Positions 32,301 through 45,490 of a stretch of DNA of 64,000 nt are shown here, in pieces. Source of the DNA: Ascaris suum (Eukaryota; Nematoda; Chromadorea; Rhabditida; Ascarididae); the NCBI GenBank assembly GCA_013433145.1, contig CM024177.1:144501-208500 (forward strand). Direction: 5' to 3'. Below the pieces are notes generated by a model. It did not search any database and was not told the origin of the DNA. It saw only the letters and a program-made list of their open reading frames with translations. Each line of letters starts with the position of its first letter. Position 1 is the first letter of the stretch. The translations under genes and the position numbers were made by a program.

Positions 32301-35300
32301 TCTTCCTCTTATAACGTTGCCTTTTTGAAAGACAACGCAATGAACACGTGTAAAAATCGCTTTCAGAAATACCTGCAATCGACAGGACACCGCAACTAAA
32401 TAAGGATATTCCGAGTGTTCAAACTACCAACGACCATTAAGGTTTTGCGTATGGGAAAGCGAAATGAGAAATGATGTTCTGCCATTATAAAAACATAAAA
32501 GTCAGTGATTTGCTGTTTTACAAAATTGAGTATAAATAAACAATCAATACATACCCCTATATTATACTAATAATAAGAAATGCTTATTTATGTGCTAATT
32601 AATTAGACATTTAAAGTAATCAAACCTGGTGCAAATTCGGCATTCTGCTTGTCCTCCTTCTCCGCTTCAGCACGCCTTCTATTATCATCGGCCTTTTTTT
32701 CCTGAATATTTGCGTTTTTTTATAGATATGATCAACTTCAGCAACTTCAACAAGGAAGAGGATGGGGGGGGGGGGGGGAGGGGTGTTCGCAACAAAGATT
32801 TCCAACGAGGTCGATACAACGAACAATCGAGCAAACATTTGAAAAATCCTACACAAATTATATATGACATAAAAGCGTATAATAGACCAGGAAATGCATA
32901 TATTGCAGTGAATAAGAATAAAATTGCTGCCTTTCAAGTAATCTCCAACGCAAAATTTTATGTACAGAATTTGGAGTGACAGAAATCTTGCCTTTATTAA
33001 AATTGCTTGATTCCATTCTCACTCTATCGAATGACCGAAGAAAAAAACACATTGACAACTCGGGTCGTGTATTATCAGCTAACAAAACCTGCATCACTCG
33101 CTTATGGGGCTCAACGTCAGGCAACCTTATCGTAGTTGTACTTCGGAATTGAAAATGGATACCTTTTCCAGGAAGAGGTCATTAATTCAGTACCACAATG
33201 AGAACTTACCCTCCTTCTCTGCGCCTTAGAGATTCTGGGCACGTCATGCTTTTGCGGCTCCTCTACATGTGCATGTGCCTCATCAACAACTTCCTCAAGT
33301 TCGGGTTTGGGTGAGTTAAGCTCGAACTCTGCCAATTCCTGTAAGTAAACTCTCTTCACTAACAATAAATTTACTTCTCCCTCTAGTCTTTTATGTCTGA
33401 GTCACCGAATACATAAAATTCATAAATTTGCACGAAATCTACGCATAAGAAAGCGGAAGTGCCATTATTTTGAACATTCACAAAGCTCTGCGGTTCTCTT
33501 ACAAATAAAACAAATGCTTGCTAGTAAAGAAATGAGTCAAAAAATAAATCGAAGCTTATAAATTCCCTACGAACTTCTAAATGGAAAAAGATTGAATAAA
33601 ACAGAGTCCATCAGGGGTTTCTAAGATGTTGAATGGCATTCTGTGAGTGTTGCGCCATTAATGATCGAGTTGGAAAGTGAGAGGTCCGAATATAAAATAC
33701 GAATAAAATTCATCAACAATAGAACTTCACAATGCGAATAAGCAAAGCAAGAGCAAATTAGCAAAAAAAGGGGGAGGGGGAAATGAACAACTCTGCCGCA
33801 TTTATGTACCCACTCTTATCTGTGCCAAATTACTGCCAAACTTGCCTGTTTGGGAAAAGCAAGCTGTCCAAAACAATACCTTTTAAAAAAAGAAACACCT
33901 GGTTCTGAACGCCACGAACGCGATGCAATAAGAAGGAATATTTGATGGTCAAAAGCTAAGTCAGGTAACAAAGCGAATCCCCCACGATGTGTGGCGGTGA
34001 CTGCTAAAATTCTCCTGTAAAGATATTTAGCAGCGCCCGTGTGAGATCGAATTGAGGTGACAGGAAAAGGACGATGGGCGGAGGAAAGGAGAAGGAGAGC
34101 AAATGGGGTTGACCAGAAGAAAAAATGTTAAATGTTATGTCATTACAGGAGGAAAAATGTCCATTATGGCATTCTGCAGTTTAACAGTAATGAGAGGACT
34201 ATGCTAATTATTCCTGAAGAGAAAGAATTTATTTATTCCTTTCCAGCACAAGTCCCCATGTACTCACTGTTTGAGATATATTCCCAATAAAATTTAAATA
34301 CATAAATAACCCTAATTTGCATCAGTGATAAGCAAATGTTTGACGACTTCATAAAAGAATTGAGACAGTTTTTAAGCTAAACAACAAACAACCGAGTCAA
34401 CCTTTTTATGTCGTTCTTTCAAGTCATTCTCCAGTTTCTCGATTTCTGCTGTCACCTCTCGTTTGCGTTTTTTATCATCTTTCGCCACCGAGTGCCTTAG
34501 ACTGGTCAATTTTGCTGAAATGAGCTTATCGTCAGTCGACGAACATCACCAAATTTGGCCTAACGATGCATTCCCCCTCATTTGGAACGTATTCAACGAA
34601 GACCGCTTCTTGAAGAAAAATCCTTCTGATTTCTGGATAATTATGTCATATACATCTCAACCACCTCATAGCGTGCAAGGAAAATCACTAATGCTGATAG
34701 AAAAATACTTTGGAAACGATTTCTGGATGCACTGGGAAGGAACTTTCTCTACGAAAGGGTGGCGAAGGTAGAAAGGAGAAGAGAGGAAAGATACCACGCC
34801 TAAGAAGTATTACCAATTTGCCGCAAAATGATGAATTCCAACGATTAAGCTGTATTCTATATTTATATCACTGTCTGAATGGGGGTTTTTTTTTGCCCGC
34901 AGAATAATTGTTTACCTATTCGGTGTCAGTGATACGAGACCGACCCCGTCTTAGACTTCAATTAAAGAGGTTGGGGTGGTCCTTTGCGAATGACAAGCAA
35001 CATAACCCCTAACTTCGCACTGCAGCACTAGAATGACCATTTAGATTAATTCGTTGCTCTTAATACTCCTCTATAATTTTAAATAACACACCTTGCAAAT
35101 TGCATCTTTATAGCGATAAAACTGCAATGCATAAACACCGATCAGGTATTTGCAAATATTGAACAAAAATCATTGCAATCTCGAATTTAATGTAATATAA
35201 TCTTCAGTCTAGCAGTAAAGTAAATTTCTTAATATCTAATACAATTTATGCAATCTGCGATGATCGCTAAATCGATAAACGGTCCAATAAGAAGCAATGC

Positions 35301-36062
35301 AAGCAATTTTGCAATTTTCAATTCGATGGAAAAAAAATGTACCGTTTTTTTTGCATAGGAAGAGATCAAAAACACAATCATCACGATCGATAACATCTCG
35401 AAACGTATAGCAAATAAACAAATCAATTATTCATCTCTTTTCCCCGTAGAAGAAATATATTGTCTGGAATCCAACTAACAGCGTTCAGGACCATTCTAAA
35501 GATTATCCATAACAATAAAACAGTCCACATTTAGAGAAAATATTTTGTTGTCTAGCCGACTGGAAATTTCCAACGTTTGCGCCGCTTGAATAATTTACCA
35601 TCCTAATGAAAAACGTCGCGTATTTTCCAAATTTTCCAATGACAATCTGCGAATTTCGCAAACGATCTCCAACTTCTGTAGATATCGGCGACAAAGGATA
35701 GGTAGTTTGCTTAGGCTTTGTTAAGTGCTCATAATTCAAAAGTGTAATGCATTTGACCGACCGAACTATTGAGACTGCCAACGAAATTAATCTTATGCAA
35801 TGAATTCGAGGCTAATCGGCGGAAAACTTTGGATATACAACGAGGCAAATCGTTCATTATTGAAATCCACTCTACTCGTATTAGTGCAGCTACGGACGTA
35901 TCGAAGTTTGCACACTCCATATTGCCTGTGTTCTACAAAGCGAGATACTGGAAGAGAAATGAATCAATCCTTACCTTGCAGATCCTTCTTTTCTTTACGA
36001 TGTCTTGCTTGTAGTACCTCCAAAGGCGATAATTCACTTGTCTCGTCACCCTCTTGCAGCAT
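29375..36062 (-). CDS. OTUD6B: OTU-domain deubiquitinase, OTUD6B family
   Basis: Seven exons in transcript order: 36062-35975, 34514-34402, 33338-33210, 32701-32626, 31128-30992, 30182-30003, 29557-29375. Phases agree throughout and give 301 residues, near the usual OTUD6B length. OTUD6 proteins are cysteine proteases that remove ubiquitin and associate with the translation machinery. The N-terminal charged coiled coil includes LQARHRKEKKDLQ and SVAKDDKKRKREVTAEIEKL, followed by the family motif PRISKAQRRR. The OTU domain has the catalytic cysteine in PPDGDCLYNAIAHQ (Cys163), DDFLPFLTDRDG, EWGGEPE and LRALSSALERRIEVIQ. The catalytic histidine is in LGEHYNS (His289). The protein ends shortly after it with TAG. 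The start ATG is followed by MLQEGDETSELS, comparable to the acidic OTUD6B N-terminus. No disruption seen. Confidence 0.95.
30770..30783. repeat. Poly(C) tract, 14 bases
   Basis: C run following a TC-rich stretch in an OTUD6B intron. Confidence 0.95.
32764..32778. repeat. Poly(G) tract, 15 bases
   Basis: On the coding (-) strand this is a C15 tract about 60 bases upstream of the OTUD6B acceptor at 32702. Confidence 0.95.
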
Positions 36063-37641
36063 TCTATTCGATAAAATTGCACAAATAGCAGCGCTCTTTT
36101 TCGCAAAAACATCTTCGTTTTTCCGTTCGCATTTATTTTATTACCTGTCTATGACCGTTCTATGCCCCTCATAAATGTTTATGTAAAGGTCTTCCCTATA
36201 TGGAACATTCAATTAAACAGCTGCCGAAAAGAACTCAACACTACGCACTTCAATTCCATATTACAGTTTACCCGCGGCCAACTTCTTTCGCCATATTGGC
36301 TAAAACTTCGCATTTAGGCCGCATTAAGTCTCTGACAGTGACAGGTGGCGAAGAGAAGTTTGGCTAGCAAGTTTAATAAAATCAAAACAGGAAGAAATTG
36401 CCGCCAACACATTCTTGTCACAACAGTCCACTCTAAACCCGCTCTTAGCTTCATCTCAAAAACCAAATTCTAGCCCTCACTTAAAGCACTTAAAGCAACA
36501 ATCAGTAACTGACCTCCATAAGCGCATTTACCTTGAAGAAGTAAGTATTATGAGGAATATTCCCCTTATCCAGAGCAAACAATATCCCACGCAAATCCTC
36601 CATAATTTTGCAGCCTGTGCTCGTGCTACTTTTCATGCATCTTCAGACTCGCTAAAGGACTCAATCTAAAGCACTGCAAAAACTAGTTTTCCAGTCTATC
36701 TCAAATCCCCGCACGCTGCTCTTTCTCATAGACTTCTTAGTACCACAAATCCATCGAACACTCTTTCTTAGTTACCCAGGATTTAAACTATACAAACAAA
36801 TACGCTTGAGATGAGTAAGTCGAAATTGGTGGCATCTTTCAGAGTCAAGAAATATTTCTCTCCGATTCAGGCCACTGCATTTCTTTTAAGCAACGCTGAA
36901 AAACGCAACAGACAAAGGAATAAGCGAACAGACGTAGAAAAACAAAGGCAGCTGATACCGCAATACATCCTGCATTGCCCGCAAAACACATATAAAACTA
37001 CATGCCCATGTGACCAAAATTTCGCAATAATCAGTGTAGGTAAGAAAAGATGTGAGTCGAGACAAAAGGAGCAATCCTGACAAGGTGATTAGAAAAAGTC
37101 AATCTGCCACCTTACGAAGGAACGGCCTATATCCCCTCCATCCACTCTCACATGAAATTTCCTCTTTTCTTACTGCAACCTTTCCCTCCATAAATTCAAC
37201 AATTAGCAAAAACACCTATACGACCATAAAGCTTGAAAAGCGCAAAAATGGTTTTCAAATTGCCCTTTGTGGCTGTACCATGGCATTACACGACTCACGT
37301 AAACAACAGCCTAGCAGCGATCTCCCGCATCGCATTACCTAGTAGTAGCAGTATCATCAGTATTTCATCCCCAGAGATACCCGTGAAAGTGGTCATTTCG
37401 ACCGTGTACACCTGCAAACACACCTGAGTAAACACTGGAACCATGAATAAGTAAAAGTTTATGCCACATGATATAAATATAAAATTGACGAAATAAACGA
37501 TATACATCAAATTGTTGAAGGTAGCTGAGTAAGAAACAACACGATAAGCAAATAAACGATACAAATGAAAACAACCGAACAAACAAACACGATGACGGCC
37601 TCTTTGATAGGCAATTTAAAAACTAATCAATGTAGTGATGA
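36063..37641. other. Intergenic region between OTUD6B and ARGLU1
   Basis: About 1.6 kb without a recognisable gene on either strand. It presumably includes the OTUD6B promoter and 5' UTR and the ARGLU1 3' UTR. Confidence 0.5.
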
Positions 37642-37647
37642 TTTAAT
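37642..37647 (-). terminator. Possible variant poly(A) signal ATTAAA for ARGLU1
   Basis: TTTAAT on +, read as ATTAAA on -, about 100 bases past the last ARGLU1 codon. No canonical AATAAA was seen in this short stretch. Confidence 0.35.
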
Positions 37648-37747
37648 GCACACGATTGTGTAATATGACGCGATCAACGAATAGCAACTATAATCCGATG
37701 TGATTGGAATGCGCAACGAACTACATAGAACAATAAAGTATGAGGCT

Positions 37748-37915
37748 TTACTTGCCGAAGCCAAGTTTCAACTTGATTGGCGCTCTCATAGCGCCACCTT
37801 TGTTGAGGATGGCTTGTTGCTCACTCCTCGTTAGCATCTCTCTCTCCTTCTACAGTGCGTTCCGCTCCATTTCAAGCTTGCTTTTTGTCTCGAGCATAAC
37901 AAGTCGTTCCTCGTT
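37748..37915 (-). CDS. ARGLU1: Last ARGLU1 exon carrying an in-frame TAG
   Basis: Acceptor TTTTAG precedes 37915. It reads NEERLVMLETKSKLEMERNA, L, TAG (37852-37850), KEREMLTRSEQQAILNKGG, and so on to GFGK and TAA (37750-37748). The sequence after the TAG keeps the family's conserved tail. CAG (Gln) at this site would restore a continuous frame. Confidence 0.8.
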
Positions 37916-38440
37916 CTAAAATTAAACTTGTTGAAATTAGTAGATGGCATTTCCTATCGCGACCATACACAACAATCCAACCTCATATATTCGAACCGAT
38001 AACGAACGCTCTTCGCCCTCTCAAGTGATTATGAATCACTCGGACCCCTCGAAATCAATAAGCCAGCGATGAAATGCTTGCAACGTTTGAAACAAATCAA
38101 CCACCCACTCCGGCCAATTGTGCCAAGCGATACTTGCATTGAAGCTTGCAGCACCTTATTTTGCAAATACGTTTCCGTTCTCCCAACTACATTCTCCCTC
38201 TCCTCTGTGTCTCGAGCAACCGAAAGAAAAAACAGGAATAACATACCACATACTCCCTGTTTGTTAAAAAATCATTTGCAGGACCATCAACTTATAGCTG
38301 CAAAGCTTGCGAATCGAACGTGGAAAGGACTGAGCGTGACACCCTCCTCCCCCCCCCCCCATTCCATGCCATATCCTTCCGTCGCCGACATAATCCATGA
38401 AGCAATTTCAAGATCATCGGAATTTGTTCATAACACACAC

Positions 38441-38505
<65 letters not shown>

Positions 38506-38551
38506 AAACACACACACAAACACACACACACACACAAACACACAACACACA

Positions 38552-38584
<33 letters not shown>

Positions 38585-38659
38585 CACACAAACACACAAA
38601 CACACAACACACACACACACACACACACACAAAACACACAAACACACACACAAACACAA

Positions 38660-38725
<66 letters not shown>

Positions 38726-38853
38726 AACACACACACACACACACAAACACACAAACACACACACACACACACACACACACAACACACAAACACACAAACA
38801 CACAAACACACAAACACACAAACACACAAACACACAAACAAACACACAAACAA

Positions 38854-38887
<34 letters not shown>

Positions 38888-41800
38888 AAACACACACACA
38901 CTTATCCCACCTTACTGGCTAGAAAGAAAATCTCCCGAAAGGAAAACCTTCTGATGAGTGCATTTAAGATGACATCCATTTGATTCTGCTAAATGACAGG
39001 TTCCATGAAGGTGGTCTGCAAACAGACGTCGAATAAACACTTTGAAACAACATACTGAAACTGGAAACGACATACTGAACCGTTCGTGATCGGCGATGCG
39101 ATATACTGGCTTCGTTGACGTAATGCATCGATGCGAAGCCCTATTCGATCTCGATATGCCTCTCCAGCGACGTTTCCCCACTAGTCGTGTATGCAATTTG
39201 CGCTTTTCCAACATACCCCAAACTAATTCGACTGCATATACCCGAGAAGTGCACTTCTCATTTGGTTTACCCGTATGTGACTAAGGTCAAGGGTGAAATA
39301 GATAACTAATATGTATGACGGTGGGTCAATGAGCATAACCAAAAGGTGCGGCTCAAAAACACAGATAAAGCCGTCCGTCTGGGAAGCGTTCTGATGACGA
39401 TTTCGGAAGAAGTAATCGCATTACAACAGGGTTTCAAATCGCCCACACATTGCTCACCAACTGGAAAGGCCCGCTTGAGTATAAGGGACATGAAACTGCA
39501 TCATGCCGATCCTCAGTGAAAAATATCCCCGAGAATATTTGGATTTAATATGCGGATTGAAATCCAAACAACACAATGTCCGACCATCTCACACTAAAGT
39601 CCCTTACGAGTAGGAAGGAACGTTCCACTTCATAAAACGTTTAAGCAATGACAATAAAACAGCATCTTATGCACACGCCAAAATAAGAGAAGAGATTGCA
39701 CATGAACCGCTCTAGGAGACAATTTATGAGTGTATCATACAATTATATGACCAGCAGGAAACTAGTTCCAACGAACACCTCGATTAGATCATATAAAACG
39801 TTAGCAGAATGCCAAAAACAACTACACAACGGAGATACGCGGCTACTCCTTCACAGCCACGGATCTGCAAATAAAACATAGATCGTTCATATAGCAAGAA
39901 CAACGCCAATTATCACAATGGCCTACCAATTTTCTCTCGTTCTCCTGTACCTCCTTCATTTTCTTCTCGAGGCTTTCTTCCAATTCGGCACATCGTTTTT
40001 TCGACTCTGCCTGTAACAACAATTCCCTTATTGCACATCCGCATAGCGTGCATGCAAATGCCGAAGACGACTTTCACTGTCCGACAGCTCAGCTGTCACT
40101 TTAGGTTCGAACCAGGTAATAATTCTGACAGCTAAGTCAAACCCTCCTATCCGTTCTTTAGGATAATTTCAACAGCTACTAAATTCTATTAGTATTTATG
40201 GTTCAATGCGGCGTAAAAGTTTCCCAGCTTTGATTTTTTTCTGCGAGATTATCGAAAGAATTTCGCTGGTTTTTCCTATCATAGTAAGGATAGGATCATG
40301 CTCAATCAAAAACCCGCCAACCTCTAGGAAATTTTTGTTTGTTTGCCAGCCTGATTGTGGCACTAAGCACAGGAGAATGATCATCACATTGCAAGAATAT
40401 CCAGTAAAAACAAAAAAAAATCAATTCCACTGCTTCTGAACACCGATCCTTTCAATCGTCGTTAGCGAAAAATTGCGAATTTTTGTGCGTCTTGAATGAT
40501 AGCAAATGACACAATGTACTATAAAAACGCCTTCAGAACATAAAAATAAAAGAGAATTATCACAAATCAATTCTGAAACTCCTTCTTTAATAAATCACAA
40601 GTGTAGGACCGCACGTATAACAACGCGTAACTACAACAATCAGAATCACTCTGATTAAAGTGCGATAATCATGTACCTCTCGTTTCTTGCTTTGCTCTAC
40701 CTCTCGCATCATTTCTTGTTCTATTTGAGCACGCAATCTAGATTCAAGTTCTGCTCGTGCCTTTGCAACCCGTTCTTGAACCAATGACTCGAGATCGGCC
40801 ACTCGTGCACTCACCTGTAAATCGAATCTCTCAACTCATCAAATAACGCAAAAAATGACAGCAGAAGCAAGCCTAACATATATACCATAATTCGAATACA
40901 AAACCCACACTCTGAAAAGGTATGAACCAATGGAATCGGTGAGAAGATAACGATGAAAATAAATACCGTTCGATCGTGGCACTAGCGACGGCAGCTTATC
41001 GAGAAAACAAGTGGAATAAGTTCGGGATCAATGCTGAGATCACATCGCAGTGAGACGGCGATCCTTCATATGAATGCGACCCAAACCACACGCTAAGCAC
41101 TTGCATCATCATATCTAAGAAAGTGCGAAGCGTGCTCTCTGGATAACAACATCAACGCTGCTCTAAATCGGCCGGCCTCTAACCTCCATTAAATTTTCAT
41201 GTTTTCAGCTCTTCCGTTTTTAATTCGCGCTGAGCAAAAAAAAAAAACGGATACTTAACCGTAAGCTGGAATAAGTTTCATTTAAACCTTCGAAGAACGA
41301 CATTCACAGAGCTCTCTCCAATGCAACTTAACCGCCGAATGCATCACCCATATTCACTTATCGCATCAAGGTGGTGAAGTTGCAAACGGCCATACATCAA
41401 AACAAAAATGTACAGGCAAAATTCCTCGTTTCGGTTAGTTCAAGTCGTATTTGCATATATATCCATGCGCAGATTTCACTGCATCCGAAATGCGCTGATT
41501 CACTCACAAAATACTTCAATCTTAAAATAGATTTATTGTACTTTGTTAAAGGAATATGGAGACCCAATATAAAGCCATCATGCACCGTATATCCTCTAAA
41601 ATGCAATAAAGAGCAATTTTTATTCGATCGATATGACTGAAATTAAGCTTCCCTTCCAATCCCCCCCCGGGGGGGCTACGAAATATAGTAAGCACATACC
41701 CATCCAGGATAAATCCTTATTCAAACTTAACAAAGAGAATCATCCAGCATATGCTAATTACAGTTATTCACTGCAGTTTATAGGTTTCCACCGATCGAAA

Positions 41801-42274
41801 ACTGCAACATGCAAACGTGTCGTGCATGAATCATCACTAGGCCTTCTCCAAACATATAAAACGTTAGCCCTCACTAAAAGCTTAATAAATAAGACGCTGT
41901 GAAAGTATTTTCATAACAATATTTTACACCTACAAAGTCTCGGGAATATCCACTGATATAAACCGTATTTACAACACAAGCAATGCCTTCGGTAATCCCA
42001 ATAGAAGGTAACAGCACTAAAATTTGAAAGGCAGGATTAAAACCTGAGCATGACTTCAAATGGACAGGACTTTCGAAGTGCATGAAACTTTGAATTTCTA
42101 GATAGAGTGGCAAAAGAAATAACTTATAAAAGCTTTACCTGTTCTGTGACCCTTGCGTCGAGCCATTCCTTTGCTGCTTCACTCAGCTGCGTGATATCAA
42201 ATTTAGTGCCTGCACCTAGCTCACCTGCCAGAAGCGAATAGGATGTACTTGGTGAATTTGAACTACCTCCATTC
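37748..42274 (-). CDS. ARGLU1: ARGLU1-like arginine/glutamate-rich coiled-coil protein (5' end unresolved)
   Basis: Four recognisable exons in transcript order: 42274-42139, 40814-40677, 40010-39927, 37915-37748, joined in consistent phases. ARGLU1 is a nuclear splicing modulator and transcription coactivator with an N-terminal SR-like region and a C-terminal Arg/Glu-rich helix. Visible here are KFDITQLSEAAKEWLDARV, ARVADLESLVQERVAKARAE and RLRAQIEQEMMREVEQSKKR. KKRCAELEESLEKKMKEV and EERLVMLETKSKLEMERNAL follow, with the C-terminal AILNKGGAMRAPIKLKLGF. The SR-like N-terminal exon is not identified. The first exon enters in phase 2, so an upstream exon is expected; alternatively an ATG at 42318 starts the protein. 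An in-frame TAG at 37852-37850 interrupts the last exon 33 codons before its natural TAA. Identification rests on the charged-helix pattern and the conserved tail, so it is less certain than for the enzymes nearby. Confidence 0.75.
38349..38360. repeat. Poly(C) tract, 12 bases
   Basis: C run in the last ARGLU1 intron, close to the (CA)n array. Confidence 0.95.
38433..38901. repeat. (CA)n array with CAAA interruptions
   Basis: About 470 bases of CA dinucleotides with regular AAAC and AACA interruptions, in the ARGLU1 intron between exons 40010-39927 and 37915-37748. Poly-(HT)n and poly-(CV)n ORFs across it on both strands are artefacts. Confidence 0.97.
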
Positions 42275-42814
42275 CTGAAACTAAAGATACGATATAGAAC
42301 GAAGCTTTCCAATTCCATTACTATACTATTTTGCTATTGCTAACAATTCCTAACAGTAGTACAGTCAGTATCCTGTAGCCGAACACGATCCCCGAGTTGT
42401 ACTCACCAACAAATCAATCAATATTCTTATCGTGCAATGGCAGCGGATAAATGAGGAAACGTTTAACACTGACATTAGGCATAGGCCGTCAAATTAAAGT
42501 CGTCGTACAGTTGATCCCATATATCGCCACCTTTAAAGTGGTCCGTAATCCTTAATTACTGAGCATGTTTTGGCACTTGCCGTACTGGCAACGCTATTTC
42601 CATGGAACTTAAAATTTCAACCTCTAGGTTCACTTCACGAGCGCGGAGATAATTTTTACTTCAAGCTTCGGAAACTATTACATTCTCGTATAGGTTTTCA
42701 CTATTGTTTCTTTTCTGTCAAGCGAGTGGGGAAAGGGGAGATGAGGAGGGGATGACGAGGGAGGAGATGCATACTCCTCGTGACTGAAAACATGCGTGTG
42801 AGCTCTGTCATGCA

Positions 42815-43020
42815 TGGCGACATATAACCCGGCTACGCTCAAGGAGAGTGCGTGACCTGGCCATGATCATGAAAACTTGACCAGCCCCACGCAAGAAGAG
42901 ATTAAGCTGGCCGGAGTCAGGGTCAAAGTCATGGCTGCGGCCTCGTTCAATCATCTGACTGCCCAGGTAAATTATACTATGTGAGGCTAGGCCCCTGTCT
43001 CCCATGTTGGAAAGTTTAGA
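42815..43020. other. GC-richer, self-complementary patch
   Basis: A locally GC-rich stretch in AT-rich surroundings with imperfect inverted repeats (ggccatgatcatg / catggctgcggcc and gaccagc / gctggcc). A 77-codon ORF on - covers part of it, with no similarity I recognise. A structured RNA, a small mobile-element remnant or an unrecognised exon are all possible. Confidence 0.3.
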
Positions 43021-43161
43021 CATTGAAGAGTATAAGCGCAAACATTCAGAGAAAAAAAGTTAACAAAAAAGCAAGGGACTACTTTCCACGAAAACGAACC
43101 GCTTTGAAAATTTTTAACTTTTATAAGGTGTCCCAATGAATAGCTCACAATATGATGCAGC

Positions 43162-43211
43162 AAAAAAAAAAGAAAAAAAACAAAAAAACAAAAAAAAAAC
43201 AAAAACAAAAA
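43162..43211. repeat. A-rich tract
   Basis: About 50 bases of A interrupted by single C and G. No target-site duplication or retroelement body was recognised beside it. Confidence 0.85.
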
Positions 43212-45490
43212 ACGTGGACAACGAATTCAGTTAACAATGTGGACGATTTGAGAAGATGATAGCCAAATGCCGTAATGGAAAAAAAGAACGGTCTTTTAAA
43301 CAATCCCCTAAGTGTTGTTTTTAAGAGGATGCAATTACAACATTCCTATACAGGGACACTCTGATCTCTAACAAAGATTCGACTTTTTGCTTTGAGATCT
43401 TTAAAGTGAAATTCCTCAACCTCACTGAGGAAAACCAACTTCGAAAGAATAGATCGACAAATGTCTGTCCGACGATAAGGCTCACTAAGTGCAAATTGAG
43501 AAGCGTTCTACAGGGCACAACGACAATCCAGTGCACCCCTGCTATCTGAATATTTCGATCTGCAAACACTGAAGGTCTGAGCGCTCGCCCGACTCTGTAG
43601 CGTTTCAAAAAAAGTCTACGCAGGACTTGCCTCCCTCAACACATGATTTTCAATATCTTCATATCTAAAAAGCCTCAATGACACGCAAACGTTTACAGTC
43701 GCCGTAAGGGATCAAGGAGCGCTTCTTCGCCACTTGACCATCTCATGGAAAACGGAAAAGTAGATCTCACTCGATGTTTTTCATCGAGGATACGGTTCGT
43801 GAAATCCTTTTCCGGATTATGGAAGTTGAGGCATAAATACTGTAATAGCATTAAGCCAGCTTCTTAACGTAACTAGCATTCATAAGTGGTTCACTGCATT
43901 ATAAAATCGATCAGTTTCCTAACGGTCATTTCAAACAACATTCAGTTTGTCGGTGATGGCAACTATGATACACTGCAGAGTGTAAACATTGACTGTCGTA
44001 CAACATTCGGCAACAATCAGTCGTATGTGTGCCTCAATAACGAAATTTTGTTGCGATCCATCGCTTGCGCAAATGATAATGGGTGCACAACTCAGCGTGA
44101 TGTGAACGCCAACCGAAAATTATGAATTCGGTCATCGCGAACGCACACTCGCAACAATAAATTCAAGTTGTTCCCTTATCTTGTGGTCACATCAACTCGC
44201 CTCCCTTCAACAATGGGTTCTCTGCATTTCCCATATCGATGGTTCATACTTCTCAAAATATGAGCTCGTATCATTAATCGACGATAGGTCGACCGGTGTG
44301 AGCCGTTGTAATGTGTTTCGAATAAAGGCGCTCGACACCTGTTGAAACTAGCACTTCAAAACACGAACGACCTAATAAAAAGAACAGCGACTTTAAGTCA
44401 AAAGTTGAGTGGAAAACCTGCGACTCTCGGTTTTCGTTTCTCCTTCAGCTAAAGCTGACTCTTATGCAAAGAAAAAAACAGACTGAAAATTTTGTTATCA
44501 ACACTGTTAAATAAAAGACTTGTGTGACTTCAAGTTTCCTAAACTATCCAAACAGTCTATTTGCGCGTTGAAAAGTTTAAGTGCGCCGTCGAAACAAATA
44601 ATGCATAAAGAGGTCAAAAGAGTTTGAATTCCCGAAGATCACTAATAAGGACCATTTCATAAGTGCGAAGGCTATTTCAATATTGAGGAATCACTTGAAA
44701 ATTCTGCGAACGACCTGTAATTTTAAACTGAAGTCGAAAATAAAAGATGGAGAAGTGAAGAGTAGGGCTTCGACCTTCCATATCGTTTGCAAGATCCTCA
44801 TTCGCTAAATTACTGCTTCGTAAATTAATACAGATTTTCCTGAATTACTAAGCCGCAAAATTGCGTGCATTTTTGCACCTCATTCGCCTTCCCGTTTTTT
44901 TCCAACTAGCAATGGAAATACCTCGAACGCATTGAAAATATTCCACAATAAACACTTTACAGAAGAAATGAGGATGATGATGTTGTTATCCTCTATCACA
45001 AGAATATCGCTCATCAATACATTAGCAAAAAAGTAGTGGTGGGTACTAAAATCAAAGAAAGAGTCAAAAATATGCTGACACCAGTCAGGACTCTGCATGA
45101 AGGGCACAAAGAGCTTTTCGATATAAAACAGTTGCATTGAAAACTTTTTCCATAAAGGGAAACCTACTCTCGGTGGGGATTTTTTTCTGCGTCGGTCATC
45201 AACACTAGACTTCGTTTGCGGCCACTCTAACACAGCAACGTATTACTGGTAGTAATATGCAATGGTATAATTGCCCTTATCGCACCAACTACATTCATAC
45301 GGACCAGTCATCTGACAGCACCTCATAAGTGTTCTTTGAAATCGAAGCAATTAGGATGTGTTATGTTCGTGAAGTGTTGCTTGTGGAATGCAACGTGGGT
45401 GGCACTTGTGCAAATAAGAAAACAGTATTTAGTCAAGCACGTGCTATACGACGTGCAACCGTCTTTTTTTATAGCGCATTCTTCATTAAC

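Larger units (their letters stand above)
42275..45490. other. Region between ARGLU1 and the alp-1-like gene
   Basis: Should contain the ARGLU1 promoter and 5' exon(s). One weak - strand exon candidate at 45226-45168, with acceptor TTAG and donor GTAGGT, can read SSVDDRRRKKSPPR. That is SR-like, but its exit phase does not match the 42274 exon in this frame. No LIM-domain exon was found here. Confidence 0.4.

Noticed and set aside
38433..38901. CRISPR-like array
   Set aside because: Irregular dinucleotide repeat without spacers, in a eukaryotic intron.
38292..38983. 304-codon HTHT-rich ORF and the overlapping CVCV ORFs
   Set aside because: They are dinucleotide-repeat artefacts inside an ARGLU1 intron.
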